64,000 nucleotides of DNA. Origin: Microbacterium sp. 18062 (GTDB lineage: Bacteria > Actinomycetota > Actinomycetes > Actinomycetales > Microbacteriaceae). The stretch spans positions 1-64,000 of the forward strand of contig NZ_CACSKB010000002.1 in NCBI RefSeq assembly GCF_902706225.1. The letters run 5' to 3'. Under the pieces are notes generated by a model. It was not told the DNA's origin and did not search any database. It worked only from the letters and a program-made list of their open reading frames with translations. The translations under genes and the position numbers were made by a program. Position 1 is the stretch's first letter; each line of letters begins with the position of its first letter. Of the stretch, positions 40,201 through 47,801 are shown one piece after another.

Positions 40201-42789
40201 GGCCTGCGCCTCGAGGCGATGGGGGCGACGGCCGTGTTCCTGCGGCTTCTCCGGGCCGCGCCCGACAGCGTGCCGCTCCACGAGGTGCAGCCCGCGCACG
40301 AGGTCACGCGAGCGCTCGCGTCCGGGGCGATGAGCCACGGGGCGCTGGTCGCGACCGCGCACGAGTCCGTCGCGCACGGCACGAACATGGTCGGGGGCAT
40401 GTCGAACTGCGGCGAGGGCGGCGAGCACATCTCGCGCTACGGCACCATCCGCGGCTCGCGCATCAAGCAGTTCGCGTCGGGCAGGTTCGGCATCTGGGCC
40501 GGGTACCTCGCCGATCCGATGCTCGAAGAGCTGGAGATCAAGATCGGACAGGGGGCGAAGCCCGGCGAGGGCGGTCAGTTGCCCGCGGCCAAGGTCACGG
40601 TGGACATCGCGGCCGCGCGCGGCGGGACCCCCGGCGTCGAGCTCGTCTCTCCGCCGCCGCACCACGACACGTACTCCATCGAGGACCTCGCCCAGCTCAT
40701 TCACGACTGCAAGGCCGCCCGCGTGCGGGTCGTCGTCAAGCTCGTCTCCTCCGAGGGGGTCGGCACGATCGCGGTCGGCGTGGCAAAGGCCGGCGCCGAC
40801 GTCATCAATGTCGCCGGCAACACAGGCGGAACGGGTGCCGCCGCGGTGACGAGCCTGAAGTATGCCGGGCGCTCGGCCGAGATCGGCGTGGCCGAGGTGC
40901 ATCAGGCGCTCGTCGCCAACGGCCTCCGCGACAAGGTCGCGCTCCGCTGCTCGGGCGCGCATCAGACCGGCAGTGACGTCGTCATGTCCGCGCTCCTCGG
41001 GGCGGACAGCTTCGAGTTCGGCACGACTGCGCTGATGATGCTGAAGTGCGTGATGGCGAAGAACTGCAACGTCGCGTGCCCTGCGGGGCTGACCACCAAC
41101 GCGGAGGCCTTTGACGGCGACCCCCGCGCCCTCGCCCAATACCTGCTGAACATCGCGCACGACGTCCGCGGCATCCTCGCACGACTGGGGCTGCGCTCCC
41201 TCCGCGAGGCGCGCGGGCGATCCGACCTCGCGCAGCTCCTCGAGCACCCGGCCAGTGTCGGACGCCTCGATCTGCGCGCCATGCTCGCCGTCGTCCCGGA
41301 ACGCCACGTCGCCGATCCGGTGTACCTGGAGAAGGACTACGCCGTCGACGACTCGCTGCTGCCCGCCGTCCGGGCCGCACTCGTCGACGAGGGACGCACG
41401 CACGTGTCGATCGGTGCGGTGCCCGTGCGCAACAGCGACAAGTCGATCGGCGGGCAGCTGTCGATCGACATCGAGCGGATGCTGAACCACGAGCTCGATC
41501 CCGAGCTGCTCCGGAGCCTTCCCGCCGTCCGCGAGGACGAGCGCGGCCGGCGACGGTTCGAAGAGGAGGCGGTCCGCATCCGGACGACCGGATCGGCCGG
41601 CCAGTCGTACGGGGTCTTCTGCAACGACGGGGTCGTGCTCGAGCACACCGGCACGGCGAACGACGGTGTGGGCAAGAGCCAGACCGGAGGCCGGATCGTC
41701 GTGAGGACGCCCGGCGGCGGCTCGGACACGCCCGGCGGCAACGTGCTCATCGGCAATTTCGCCCTCTTCGGGGCGACCGGAGGGCGCACGTTCGTGCAGG
41801 GCGAGGCGGGCGACCGGTTCGCGGTGCGCAACTCCGGCGCGACCGCGGTCGTCGAGGGCGTCGGGGACTTCGCGTGCGAGTACATGACCAACGGCGCGGT
41901 GCTGAACCTCGGCACGGCCGGAAAAGGTCTCGGCAACGGCATGAGCGGCGGGTTCCTCTACCAGTACGACCCGACCGGCACGCTCCGCGAGCGGGTCAGC
42001 CGGGACTCGCTCCTGGTGCTCCCGATCACCGACCCGGCGCACGGAGCGTTCCACGAGGACGCCGCGCGGCTCCTGCTCACCTGGCACGCGGAGGCGACCG
42101 GGTCATCGCTCGCCCGGCGACTGCTCGCGGACTGGGAGCAGACGCGCCGGCACGTCTTCTGCGGGATGCCGCGGGCGCTGCTGCTGACCCAGGACGCCGA
42201 CGCCATCCTCGCCGCGACCGGTCGCAGACAGCTGCTCGACGAGCTCGCGCGGTCGGTGGCGACCGAGAAGCTGCGCTCCCTCAAACAGAACTACCGCGAG
42301 GGGCGCCTCGTGCTGTCCGGCCGTGCGCCGCGGATGGGAGACGCCTCGGCCGACATGTTCGAGCTGCTGTCGTCGTACACGGTGCTCAACGTCGCGCACG
42401 AGCTCGCACAGCAGCGGGTGCCGGGGGCCGCCGGGCCTGACGATCCCCGGGTGCAGGACGTCGCCCGCAGGCTCGTGCTGACGGAGGACTTCTTCGTCAT
42501 GAACAAGACCATGAAGTACCTGCGCGAACGGCTCGACCCTCTCGCCGACGACGAGCTCGCGACGCTCGTCGCCTCCCGGCGTCTCGCCGACTACACCCGG
42601 TCGTTGGAGCTGCGGAACGTCCGTGGGATCGATGCTCCGGGCACGTACGGCTGGATTCTGCACCAGCTCGCCAAGAACGCCGCGCGTACCGATCGTGCAC
42701 GGTTCGACGAGCTGCTCACGCGGTCCGCGCTCGATGACCTGGCCTCCGTGGCGGGACGCCTCACGCGCCCCGCGGAGGTGGCGTCGTGA
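37267..42789 (+). CDS. Divergent glutamate synthase large subunit-like protein
   Basis: 1840 residues, about 300 more than ordinary GltB. The glutaminase domain has a 17-residue propeptide before the nucleophile C18 (KSDCGVGF), then IPHRGGMSAEG, HNGELNTDRKNR and QSDSSRLDQTL. The central domain follows. The FMN domain starts near residue 1010 (SGAMSHGALVATAHES, MSNCGEGGEH, GQGAKPGEGGQLP, NTGGTGAAAVTSLKY). The [3Fe-4S] cysteines are C1261-x5-C1267-x3-C1271, one residue tighter than the usual C-x5-C-x4-C, and GGLKTG is replaced by GAHQTG. The GXGXG beta-helix ends near 1565, and a 200-residue C-terminal extension follows the normal end. There is no gltD nearby. ATG is preceded by GGGAG. Confidence 0.85.
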   Translation: MPHHRHGLYDPRLEKSDCGVGFITRKDGVQSHEVILRGDEALRAIPHRGGMSAEGVGDGAGVSIDLSVAFFSALTGEALAAGGFGVGNFFLPVDDAQDAAARAIVDEALRVEGLEVLLTREVPVDASVLRPGAAHYQLPIVQWVFRGPDGAGDRPTLDRAANRALLRIEAAAFTTPELAGLYPLSLGARTQVLKGRLNAGEVISYFRDLGDPRHAVRSLYFHTRFSTNTEPHPSMAQPFRLMAHNGELNTDRKNRISDEALAGARRRRIVRPPGQSDSSRLDQTLQSRLFDDGLDLVEAVVSLMPPAWENDASLPSAVRDMLEYFSLYEEKNDGPAALIFSDGDVIGARLDRLGLRPLRTVETADHLMVSSEAGQVVFPDDEVVHRGRIEAGGMLYHDHRTGQTLRTAQALAVLAAHRDYSALLDAARVELDSLPAPEYSRTTSTLGYEGDLTLAGRYVAYSLNQESFRFMMDPMLADGTERISAMGYGNAINALSDREGGMAKYFSQRFAQVTNPPLDSIREADGMSMRVALGAKPDGGAGHRMQIVLSSPILGHLDMVRLREQRLVPLRRFDMLFTPDATDAERNAAALVRALDTLCDEVAAFAGEDGGIAVLSDRGVSCERAPLPLLLAVAAVSQRLIDEGLRLRISLVAESGQLPSSHHIAAALGFGASAVYSLSARLRAEEKHPAAAAPAGEYTETDRAFARFRKAAEKSLAKTMGRVGLCTVESYIGGEFFEPNYLDTADPVLARCFPHMDAPVGGVGFSRIAWAAAQWHARALVVAGESDVPLLGLFKERSEGAGHSFGTAAVRGFAQLTEESTPFGRSDDDEALRRLTLGQLDDAFGLTDAAYAHTGFTALTPAQIDEFAMTAGYREFLETTRTERALRPAALRDVLGLPADVAGLRTSAEFGAELARFSETGNDSILVRGLRIAEEDGEVFVVELTDAASADAARYAAFAEFVAGHGPGGLRRWRIDADGLRLEAMGATAVFLRLLRAAPDSVPLHEVQPAHEVTRALASGAMSHGALVATAHESVAHGTNMVGGMSNCGEGGEHISRYGTIRGSRIKQFASGRFGIWAGYLADPMLEELEIKIGQGAKPGEGGQLPAAKVTVDIAAARGGTPGVELVSPPPHHDTYSIEDLAQLIHDCKAARVRVVVKLVSSEGVGTIAVGVAKAGADVINVAGNTGGTGAAAVTSLKYAGRSAEIGVAEVHQALVANGLRDKVALRCSGAHQTGSDVVMSALLGADSFEFGTTALMMLKCVMAKNCNVACPAGLTTNAEAFDGDPRALAQYLLNIAHDVRGILARLGLRSLREARGRSDLAQLLEHPASVGRLDLRAMLAVVPERHVADPVYLEKDYAVDDSLLPAVRAALVDEGRTHVSIGAVPVRNSDKSIGGQLSIDIERMLNHELDPELLRSLPAVREDERGRRRFEEEAVRIRTTGSAGQSYGVFCNDGVVLEHTGTANDGVGKSQTGGRIVVRTPGGGSDTPGGNVLIGNFALFGATGGRTFVQGEAGDRFAVRNSGATAVVEGVGDFACEYMTNGAVLNLGTAGKGLGNGMSGGFLYQYDPTGTLRERVSRDSLLVLPITDPAHGAFHEDAARLLLTWHAEATGSSLARRLLADWEQTRRHVFCGMPRALLLTQDADAILAATGRRQLLDELARSVATEKLRSLKQNYREGRLVLSGRAPRMGDASADMFELLSSYTVLNVAHELAQQRVPGAAGPDDPRVQDVARRLVLTEDFFVMNKTMKYLRERLDPLADDELATLVASRRLADYTRSLELRNVRGIDAPGTYGWILHQLAKNAARTDRARFDELLTRSALDDLASVAGRLTRPAEVAS

Positions 42790-44507
42790 GCGGCCTCGCT
42801 CTTCCCGTGGACGCGCCCTTCAGCTCGGCGCAGCAGGCCTGGATCGAAGGGTTCCTGATCGGTCTGACGGTCGGTCGCGAGGACGCCGGCATCGCGACCG
42901 ACGCGGCGACGACCACCCTCGACGTGCTGTACGGCAGCCAGACCGGCACCAGCGAGATGCTCGCCGAAGAGCTCGCCGCCGCCGCACGGACGCGGGGCAC
43001 AGCTGTCCGCTTGACCGCCCTCGACGAGGTCGACCTCGCGCGCCTGCCGGAGATGGACCGGGTGCTCGTGATCACCTCGACCTACGGCGAGGGCGAGATG
43101 CCCGACAACGCCGAGCTGTTCTGGGAGTCCTTCGAGGCCGACACCGCCCCGCGGCTGGAGGGCGTGGAGTTCGCGGTGCTCGCCCTCGGCGACAGCGGCT
43201 ACGACGGATTCTGTCAGGCCGGGAGACTCCTCGACCTGCGGTTCGAGCAGCTCGGAGCGACCCGCATCCTGCCCCGGGTCGACTGCGACGTCGACTTCGA
43301 GGAGCCGGCCGGCCGGTGGCAGGCGGAGACGCTCGCCCTGCTCGCCCCGGGAGGCACGGATGACCCGTCGCGCGGCGCGTCCGCCCCTTCCGCCCGCCGA
43401 CGGCCGCCGTGGAGTCGGCGGACGCCCTTCGGATCGCGGGTCGCCGTCAATCGCGTCGTGTCGGGCCCGGGCAGCGCGAAGGAGATCCGGCACGTGGAGC
43501 TCGCCCTCGGCGACAGCGGCATCGAGTACCACGCCGGCGACGCGCTCGCGGTCGTGCCCACGAACGACCCGGTGCTGGCCGATCTGCTGCTCGAGCGCCT
43601 GGATCTCGACGCCGAGCTCGACGTCGCCGGCACCGTCCTCGGGGAGCGTCTCCGCCGCGACTGGGAGATCTCCACGCCCTCGCGCGAGCTGGTCGCGCTG
43701 ATCGCGGAGCGCGACCCCGCCGGCGAGCTCGCCGAGCTCGCCGGCCGCGAGCAGCGCGACGCCCTCGAGCACTGGCTGTGGGGAAAGGACGTGCTGGACC
43801 TGCTGGCCCTCTCGCCGCACGTGCGGATCGGCGCGGACGAGCTCGGCGACGTGTTCCGCCCGCTCCAGCACCGGGCCTACTCGATCTCGTCCAGCCCGCT
43901 CGAGAGCCCCGACCGCATCCACCTCACCGTCGCCGTGGTGCGCCACGGGACGGACCGGCCGCACCACGGCGTCTGCTCCACGTTCCTCGCCGATCGTGCG
44001 GGGGAGGGCGAGGTCGGCATCTTCCTGCAGCCGAACGCGGCCTTCCGCGTGCCCGACGACGATGCCCCCATGATCATGGTGGGCCCGGGAACCGGCATCG
44101 CCCCGTTCCGCGGATTCCTGCAGGAGCGCGCGGCCCGGGGCGCAACGGGGCCCAACTGGGTCTTCTTCGGCGACCAGCATCGGGCCACCGACTTCATCTA
44201 CAGGGAAGAGCTGGAACGGTTCCGGGAGAGGGGCGTCCTCACCCGGTTGGACCTCGCGTTCTCCCGGGATCAGGCCGAGAAGGTGTACGTGCAGACACGC
44301 ATCCGCGAGAACGCGCGGGAGCTGTACGACTGGCTCGAGGACGGCGGCTCGTTCTACGTCTGCGGCGACGCGTCACGGATGGCGAAGGACGTCGATCGCG
44401 CGCTCGTCGAGGCGGTCGGGGCGTCCCGCGGGCTCGGCGAGGACGACGCCCTCCGATACGTGGCCGACCTGAAACGCGACAGACGATACGTGAGGGACGT
44501 GTACTGA
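42786..44507 (+). CDS. Diflavin reductase, sulfite reductase flavoprotein (CysJ)-like
   Basis: A 573-residue NADPH-FAD-FMN electron-transfer protein. FMN-binding flavodoxin domain (YGSQTGTSEMLAEELA, TYGEGEMPD, LGDSGYDGFCQAG), FAD domain with RAYSISSSPL and GVCSTFL, NADPH domain with GPGTGIAPFRGFLQERAA, VFFGDQHRATDF and YVCGDASRMAKDVD, and the CysJ-type C-terminus RYVRDVY. The GTG start overlaps the glutamate synthase-like stop by four bases. No cysI sulfite reductase hemoprotein is present, so the likely electron acceptor is one of the operon partners. This pairing is inference. Confidence 0.9.
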   Translation: MSGLALPVDAPFSSAQQAWIEGFLIGLTVGREDAGIATDAATTTLDVLYGSQTGTSEMLAEELAAAARTRGTAVRLTALDEVDLARLPEMDRVLVITSTYGEGEMPDNAELFWESFEADTAPRLEGVEFAVLALGDSGYDGFCQAGRLLDLRFEQLGATRILPRVDCDVDFEEPAGRWQAETLALLAPGGTDDPSRGASAPSARRRPPWSRRTPFGSRVAVNRVVSGPGSAKEIRHVELALGDSGIEYHAGDALAVVPTNDPVLADLLLERLDLDAELDVAGTVLGERLRRDWEISTPSRELVALIAERDPAGELAELAGREQRDALEHWLWGKDVLDLLALSPHVRIGADELGDVFRPLQHRAYSISSSPLESPDRIHLTVAVVRHGTDRPHHGVCSTFLADRAGEGEVGIFLQPNAAFRVPDDDAPMIMVGPGTGIAPFRGFLQERAARGATGPNWVFFGDQHRATDFIYREELERFRERGVLTRLDLAFSRDQAEKVYVQTRIRENARELYDWLEDGGSFYVCGDASRMAKDVDRALVEAVGASRGLGEDDALRYVADLKRDRRYVRDVY

Positions 44508-44508
44508 G

Positions 44509-45450
44509 ATGAGCACGCACGACGAGCACGGCTCCGGTCGCGCGCACGACGACCACGAGGCCTGCGCCGCGGCAGACGGCGCGCGCTGCGCGAACTGCCG
44601 GGCAGGACGCATGCTCACCGCCCGACGGGTGTCGGCCGCGATGGACGAGGTGCTGGGCAGCCTGCCCCTGCTCGAGCGTCCCGCCGCGGTGACGGCCAAC
44701 GCGGTCGCTCGGATCACCCAGATCGGCGTGTACGCCGCGCCCTCCCGTCCGGGCGAGCCCATCCACTGGGCGGAGGGCCGCACGACGTTGCGCCTGCACG
44801 CGGATGCGGTCGTCGCCGCGTTCCTCACCGAGCCCGCGGGGCAGGGGGACGGGCCGCCCGCGCTCCGCCTCGTCGGTCCCGGGGACGCGCCCGCGCACCA
44901 GTGCCACGCCCTGCTCGACGCGGATCGCCTCGCGCTCGACGGACTCGCGCGTGCTCCCGAGGAGGAGGGGGCGCCGCGGACCGCCGTCGTACCGCCGCTG
45001 CCGGTCCCGGTCGACGACGGCTCCGACCAGCTCGGCCGCATCGATGCGCTGCTGACCCGGCCCCGCGCCCCGTACGTACCCCACCGGCACATCGACCCGG
45101 ACGTGCTGCCCGCGCTGTTCGAGCACGCCTGCGCGGTCGGGCTCGCCCTCGGCGCCGCGGTGCTGTCGGGGTGCGCGTTCCACGGGACGCAAGGCGACCT
45201 GCACTCGGTCGCGCGGATGGAGGGCATCACGACCGTCACGATGACCGACGCGACGGTCGAGCTCGACCTCGCGGCCGTCTCCTCGTGCCTGCTCGTCCGC
45301 TCGCACGCGGCCCACGGCCCGACCAGCGCGCTCGAGCTCTACGACGGAGAACACCGCTGCGTCGCGATGATCAGCCAGTTCGGCCTGGTCGACGCCGGTG
45401 TCCACGCCGCCTGGGAGGAACTGACGGAGTCCCTGCCCGACGTCGCGTGA
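44509..45450 (+). CDS. HemS/HmuS-like hemin-utilization family protein with His/Cys-rich N-terminus
   Basis: A 313-residue protein with two weak HemS/ChuX-type repeats. First: ARITQIGVYAAP, then LRLHADAVVAAFL and AHQCHALLDAD. Second: ALFEHACAVGLALGAAVL, GTQGDLHSV, LDLAAVSSCLLVR and SALELYDGEHRCVAMISQFG ... AWEELTESLP, the usual SLE-FD-QFFG-W pattern of hemin-degrading factors. The first 30 residues carry His4, His7, His13, His16, Cys19, Cys27 and Cys30 (CANC), a possible extra metal or heme site. It follows the diflavin reductase by one base. The family match was made by eye; a heme or iron role agrees with the iron box. Confidence 0.65.
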   Translation: MSTHDEHGSGRAHDDHEACAAADGARCANCRAGRMLTARRVSAAMDEVLGSLPLLERPAAVTANAVARITQIGVYAAPSRPGEPIHWAEGRTTLRLHADAVVAAFLTEPAGQGDGPPALRLVGPGDAPAHQCHALLDADRLALDGLARAPEEEGAPRTAVVPPLPVPVDDGSDQLGRIDALLTRPRAPYVPHRHIDPDVLPALFEHACAVGLALGAAVLSGCAFHGTQGDLHSVARMEGITTVTMTDATVELDLAAVSSCLLVRSHAAHGPTSALELYDGEHRCVAMISQFGLVDAGVHAAWEELTESLPDVA

Positions 45451-45474
45451 TCGGCCGTCCCGGCCCGCCGCCCC

Positions 45475-45525
45475 TCGTCTCGGAGCGTCGCTCCTCGCCC
45501 AGGACCCGCGAGCGCAGCGAGACGA
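45475..45525. terminator. Possible terminator hairpin between convergent operons
   Basis: TCGTCTCG pairs with CGAGACGA around a 35-base interior that holds a smaller GAGCG/CGCTC hairpin. It lies between the HemS-like gene and mvaS. No T-tract. Confidence 0.4.
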
Positions 45526-45543
45526 AGCGTGAGGACTTTCGGG

Positions 45544-46692
45544 TCAGCTCCGGTATCGCCGCGCCCGACCTCGGATGCCGGCGAAGTGGAACCGGGTGCG
45601 GGTCTCCGGGGCGATCTCCACGTCGTGCGTGCTGCCGAGGTGTGCGGCGGCGTGCAGCTCGCGGTAGCGGGCGACGCTCACCGGCTCCCGCGCGTCCAAC
45701 TGGGCCTGCGCCCCGCGGCGGTGCTCGCGATAGTCGGGGCCGACGACACCGGTGAAGAACTCGCTGACGCTCCCGGAGCCGTAGCTCAGGAAGCCGATCC
45801 GCCGCCCGGCGAGGTTGTCGTCGCCGTCGAGCAGCGCGGCGAGCCCGGCGTAGAGCGACGCCGTGTACGAGTTCCCCATCCGCCGGTTGTAGGCGGTGCT
45901 CGTCTCGTAGCGGTCGGCGGGAAGGTCCACGCCAGTGTGCTCGGCGAGGCGCCGGTGCGCCTTCGCCGCCATCCGGGTGAACGGCTGGTGATGACAGAAC
46001 CGCCCGATCGCATCGATGTCCGCGCCGCCGCGGGCGCGGTAGTCGTCCCACGCCGCGGTGAAGCCGTCGAGGTAGGCGTCTATCGAGAGCTTGCCGTCGA
46101 CCACCGCGGTGACGCTATCGTTCGGCCGCCAGAAGTCGTCGACGTCGGCGGTGTCGACACCGACGACCGGTTCGATCTCGACGAGCGCAGGATCGGCGGA
46201 GACGAGGAACGCGACGGCACCGGCGCCCTGGGTGGGCTCGGCCGCCGTGTCGACCTCGTAGCGGGCGATGTCGCTCGCGATCACGAGGACCTGCTCGCCG
46301 GGGTTGCGCGCCACGATGCCGATCCCGGCCTGGAGCGCTGCGGTCGCCGCGTAGCACGCCTGCTTCAGCTCGACCGCGCGGCAGGCGGCGGGCAGCTCGA
46401 GCAGCCGGTGCGCGAACACGGCCGCGGACTTGGACTGGTCGACGCCCGACTCGGTGGCGAAGAAGAGCGTGCGGATGCGGTCGCGTCCGTGCCGTTCGAG
46501 GATCGGCAACGCCGCCGCCGCGCCCATCGTGACGATGTCCTCGTCGGGGCCGGGGACGCTCATCTCATCCTGACCGAGCCCGATGCGGTACTTGTCGGGG
46601 TCCACCCCGGTCGCCGCGGCGAGGTCGGCGAGGTCGAGGACGTAGCCCGTCGTGGCGAGCGAGAGGTCGTGGATGCCGATCGGCGTGGTCAT
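45544..46692 (-). CDS. mvaS: Hydroxymethylglutaryl-CoA synthase
   Basis: A 382-residue thiolase-fold enzyme condensing acetyl-CoA with acetoacetyl-CoA, the first committed step of the mevalonate pathway. It opens IGIHDLSLATTGYVLDL and has GLGQDEMSVPGPDEDIVTM, the catalytic Glu in FATESGVDQSK, the nucleophile Cys in ELKQACYAATAAL, and the His in RFCHHQPFTRM. The C-terminus has GFLSYGSGSVSEFF. It is the last gene of the mevalonate operon, its ATG overlapping the mvaA stop. Confidence 0.96.
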   Translation of the reverse strand: MTTPIGIHDLSLATTGYVLDLADLAAATGVDPDKYRIGLGQDEMSVPGPDEDIVTMGAAAALPILERHGRDRIRTLFFATESGVDQSKSAAVFAHRLLELPAACRAVELKQACYAATAALQAGIGIVARNPGEQVLVIASDIARYEVDTAAEPTQGAGAVAFLVSADPALVEIEPVVGVDTADVDDFWRPNDSVTAVVDGKLSIDAYLDGFTAAWDDYRARGGADIDAIGRFCHHQPFTRMAAKAHRRLAEHTGVDLPADRYETSTAYNRRMGNSYTASLYAGLAALLDGDDNLAGRRIGFLSYGSGSVSEFFTGVVGPDYREHRRGAQAQLDAREPVSVARYRELHAAAHLGSTHDVEIAPETRTRFHFAGIRGRARRYRS

Positions 46693-47801
46693 CGGGCGGC
46701 CTCCGTACGGCGTTCGAGGATCAGGTGCGAGGCCATCAGCTCACCGGGGTTCGTCTGCGCGGACAGGAGCGACAGCTCTCCGCACAGCACGGTCGCGGCG
46801 ATGAGCGCGGCCAGACGCCGCGCGTTCCCGCCCGGCTCGCGCTCCTCGCGGCAGCCGAGACGTTCGAGGGCGGCTTCGATCCCGGGCAGGTCCTTGCCGT
46901 TGCCGACGGTGCCGACGATGAGGTTCGGCAGTGTGCACGAGAAGTACAGGTCGCCGTCGTCGCGAACCTCGGCGTAGGTGATGCCCTGCGAACCCTCGAC
47001 GATGTTGGCGGCGTCCTGCCCGGTGGCGAGGTAGAACGCGAGCAGCATGTTCGCGTAGTGCGCGTTCGCGGAACGCAGTGCCCCGGCGATCGTCGACCCG
47101 ACGAGGTTCTTCCGGGTGTTCAGCTCCACGATGCGCGCGGCGCTCGAGCGCAGCTGCGCCGCCACGATCTCGGCGGGGACGAGGATCTCGGCGATCACGT
47201 TGCGCCCACGGCCCAGGATGCCGTTGACCGCGGTCGCCTTCTTGTCGGAACAGTAGTTGCCGGAGATCGAGCCGTATTCGAGCTCCGGATGCCAGGCGAG
47301 GATCGTCGCCATCAGGGACTCGGCCGCGAGCGTCACCATGTTGTGCCCCGAGGCGTCGCCCGTGGTGAGGGCGAACCGCACGAAGAGCAGATTGCCGACG
47401 ATCTCGGTGTCGAGGTCGATCAGCCTCGCGTGCCGGCTCCGGGCCGACACGACGGCAGCGAGCTCGTCGGTGCGGGCGTCGATCGCACGGGCGGCGCGGA
47501 CGGCCTGCGCGGCCGTCTCGGCCACGAAGAGCGAAGAGCGGGTCATCCGCTCGTCGACGACGGTCACCCGGATGCCGTCCGGCACGAGACGGGACACACG
47601 GGCTCCGCGCCCGACCGACGGCCACAGGGGCGTCTCGTAGGTCGCGAGCGGGACCTCCTGCTCGCCGGTGACGTCGCCGGTCAGCCGCAGGGGGCCGACC
47701 CAGCTGGTCGGAACGGGGGTGAAAGCGTCGGCGACCGCGGGTCGCTCACCGTCCGGGAGGACACGGAGATCCTCCCCGGGGAGTTTCGGGTCAGCGGTCA
47801 T
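46689..47801 (-). CDS. mvaA: Hydroxymethylglutaryl-CoA reductase
   Basis: A 370-residue reductase making mevalonate from HMG-CoA. Motifs: PLATYETPLWPSVGRG, the NADP loop GDASGHNMVTLA, the catalytic SDKKATAVNGILGRG, and ANAHYANMLLAFYLATGQD, with catalytic His in the C-terminal part (MASHL). The motif set resembles the class I-like reductases of actinomycetes and eukaryotes rather than the short class II form. It lies between fni and mvaS with small overlaps on both sides. Confidence 0.95.
   Translation of the reverse strand: MTADPKLPGEDLRVLPDGERPAVADAFTPVPTSWVGPLRLTGDVTGEQEVPLATYETPLWPSVGRGARVSRLVPDGIRVTVVDERMTRSSLFVAETAAQAVRAARAIDARTDELAAVVSARSRHARLIDLDTEIVGNLLFVRFALTTGDASGHNMVTLAAESLMATILAWHPELEYGSISGNYCSDKKATAVNGILGRGRNVIAEILVPAEIVAAQLRSSAARIVELNTRKNLVGSTIAGALRSANAHYANMLLAFYLATGQDAANIVEGSQGITYAEVRDDGDLYFSCTLPNLIVGTVGNGKDLPGIEAALERLGCREEREPGGNARRLAALIAATVLCGELSLLSAQTNPGELMASHLILERRTEAAR

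Noticed and set aside
38917..42087. A 1056-codon open frame on the minus strand inside the glutamate synthase-like gene
   Set aside because: Composition is Arg/Ala/Gly/His-rich with no family motif; it is the mirror frame of a high-GC gene whose plus-strand product has clear GltB motifs.
42786..44507. Assigning the diflavin reductase to assimilatory sulfite reduction
   Set aside because: Its sequence is CysJ-like, but no cysI, cysH, cysD or cysN is near, and it is coupled to the glutamate synthase-like gene behind an iron box.
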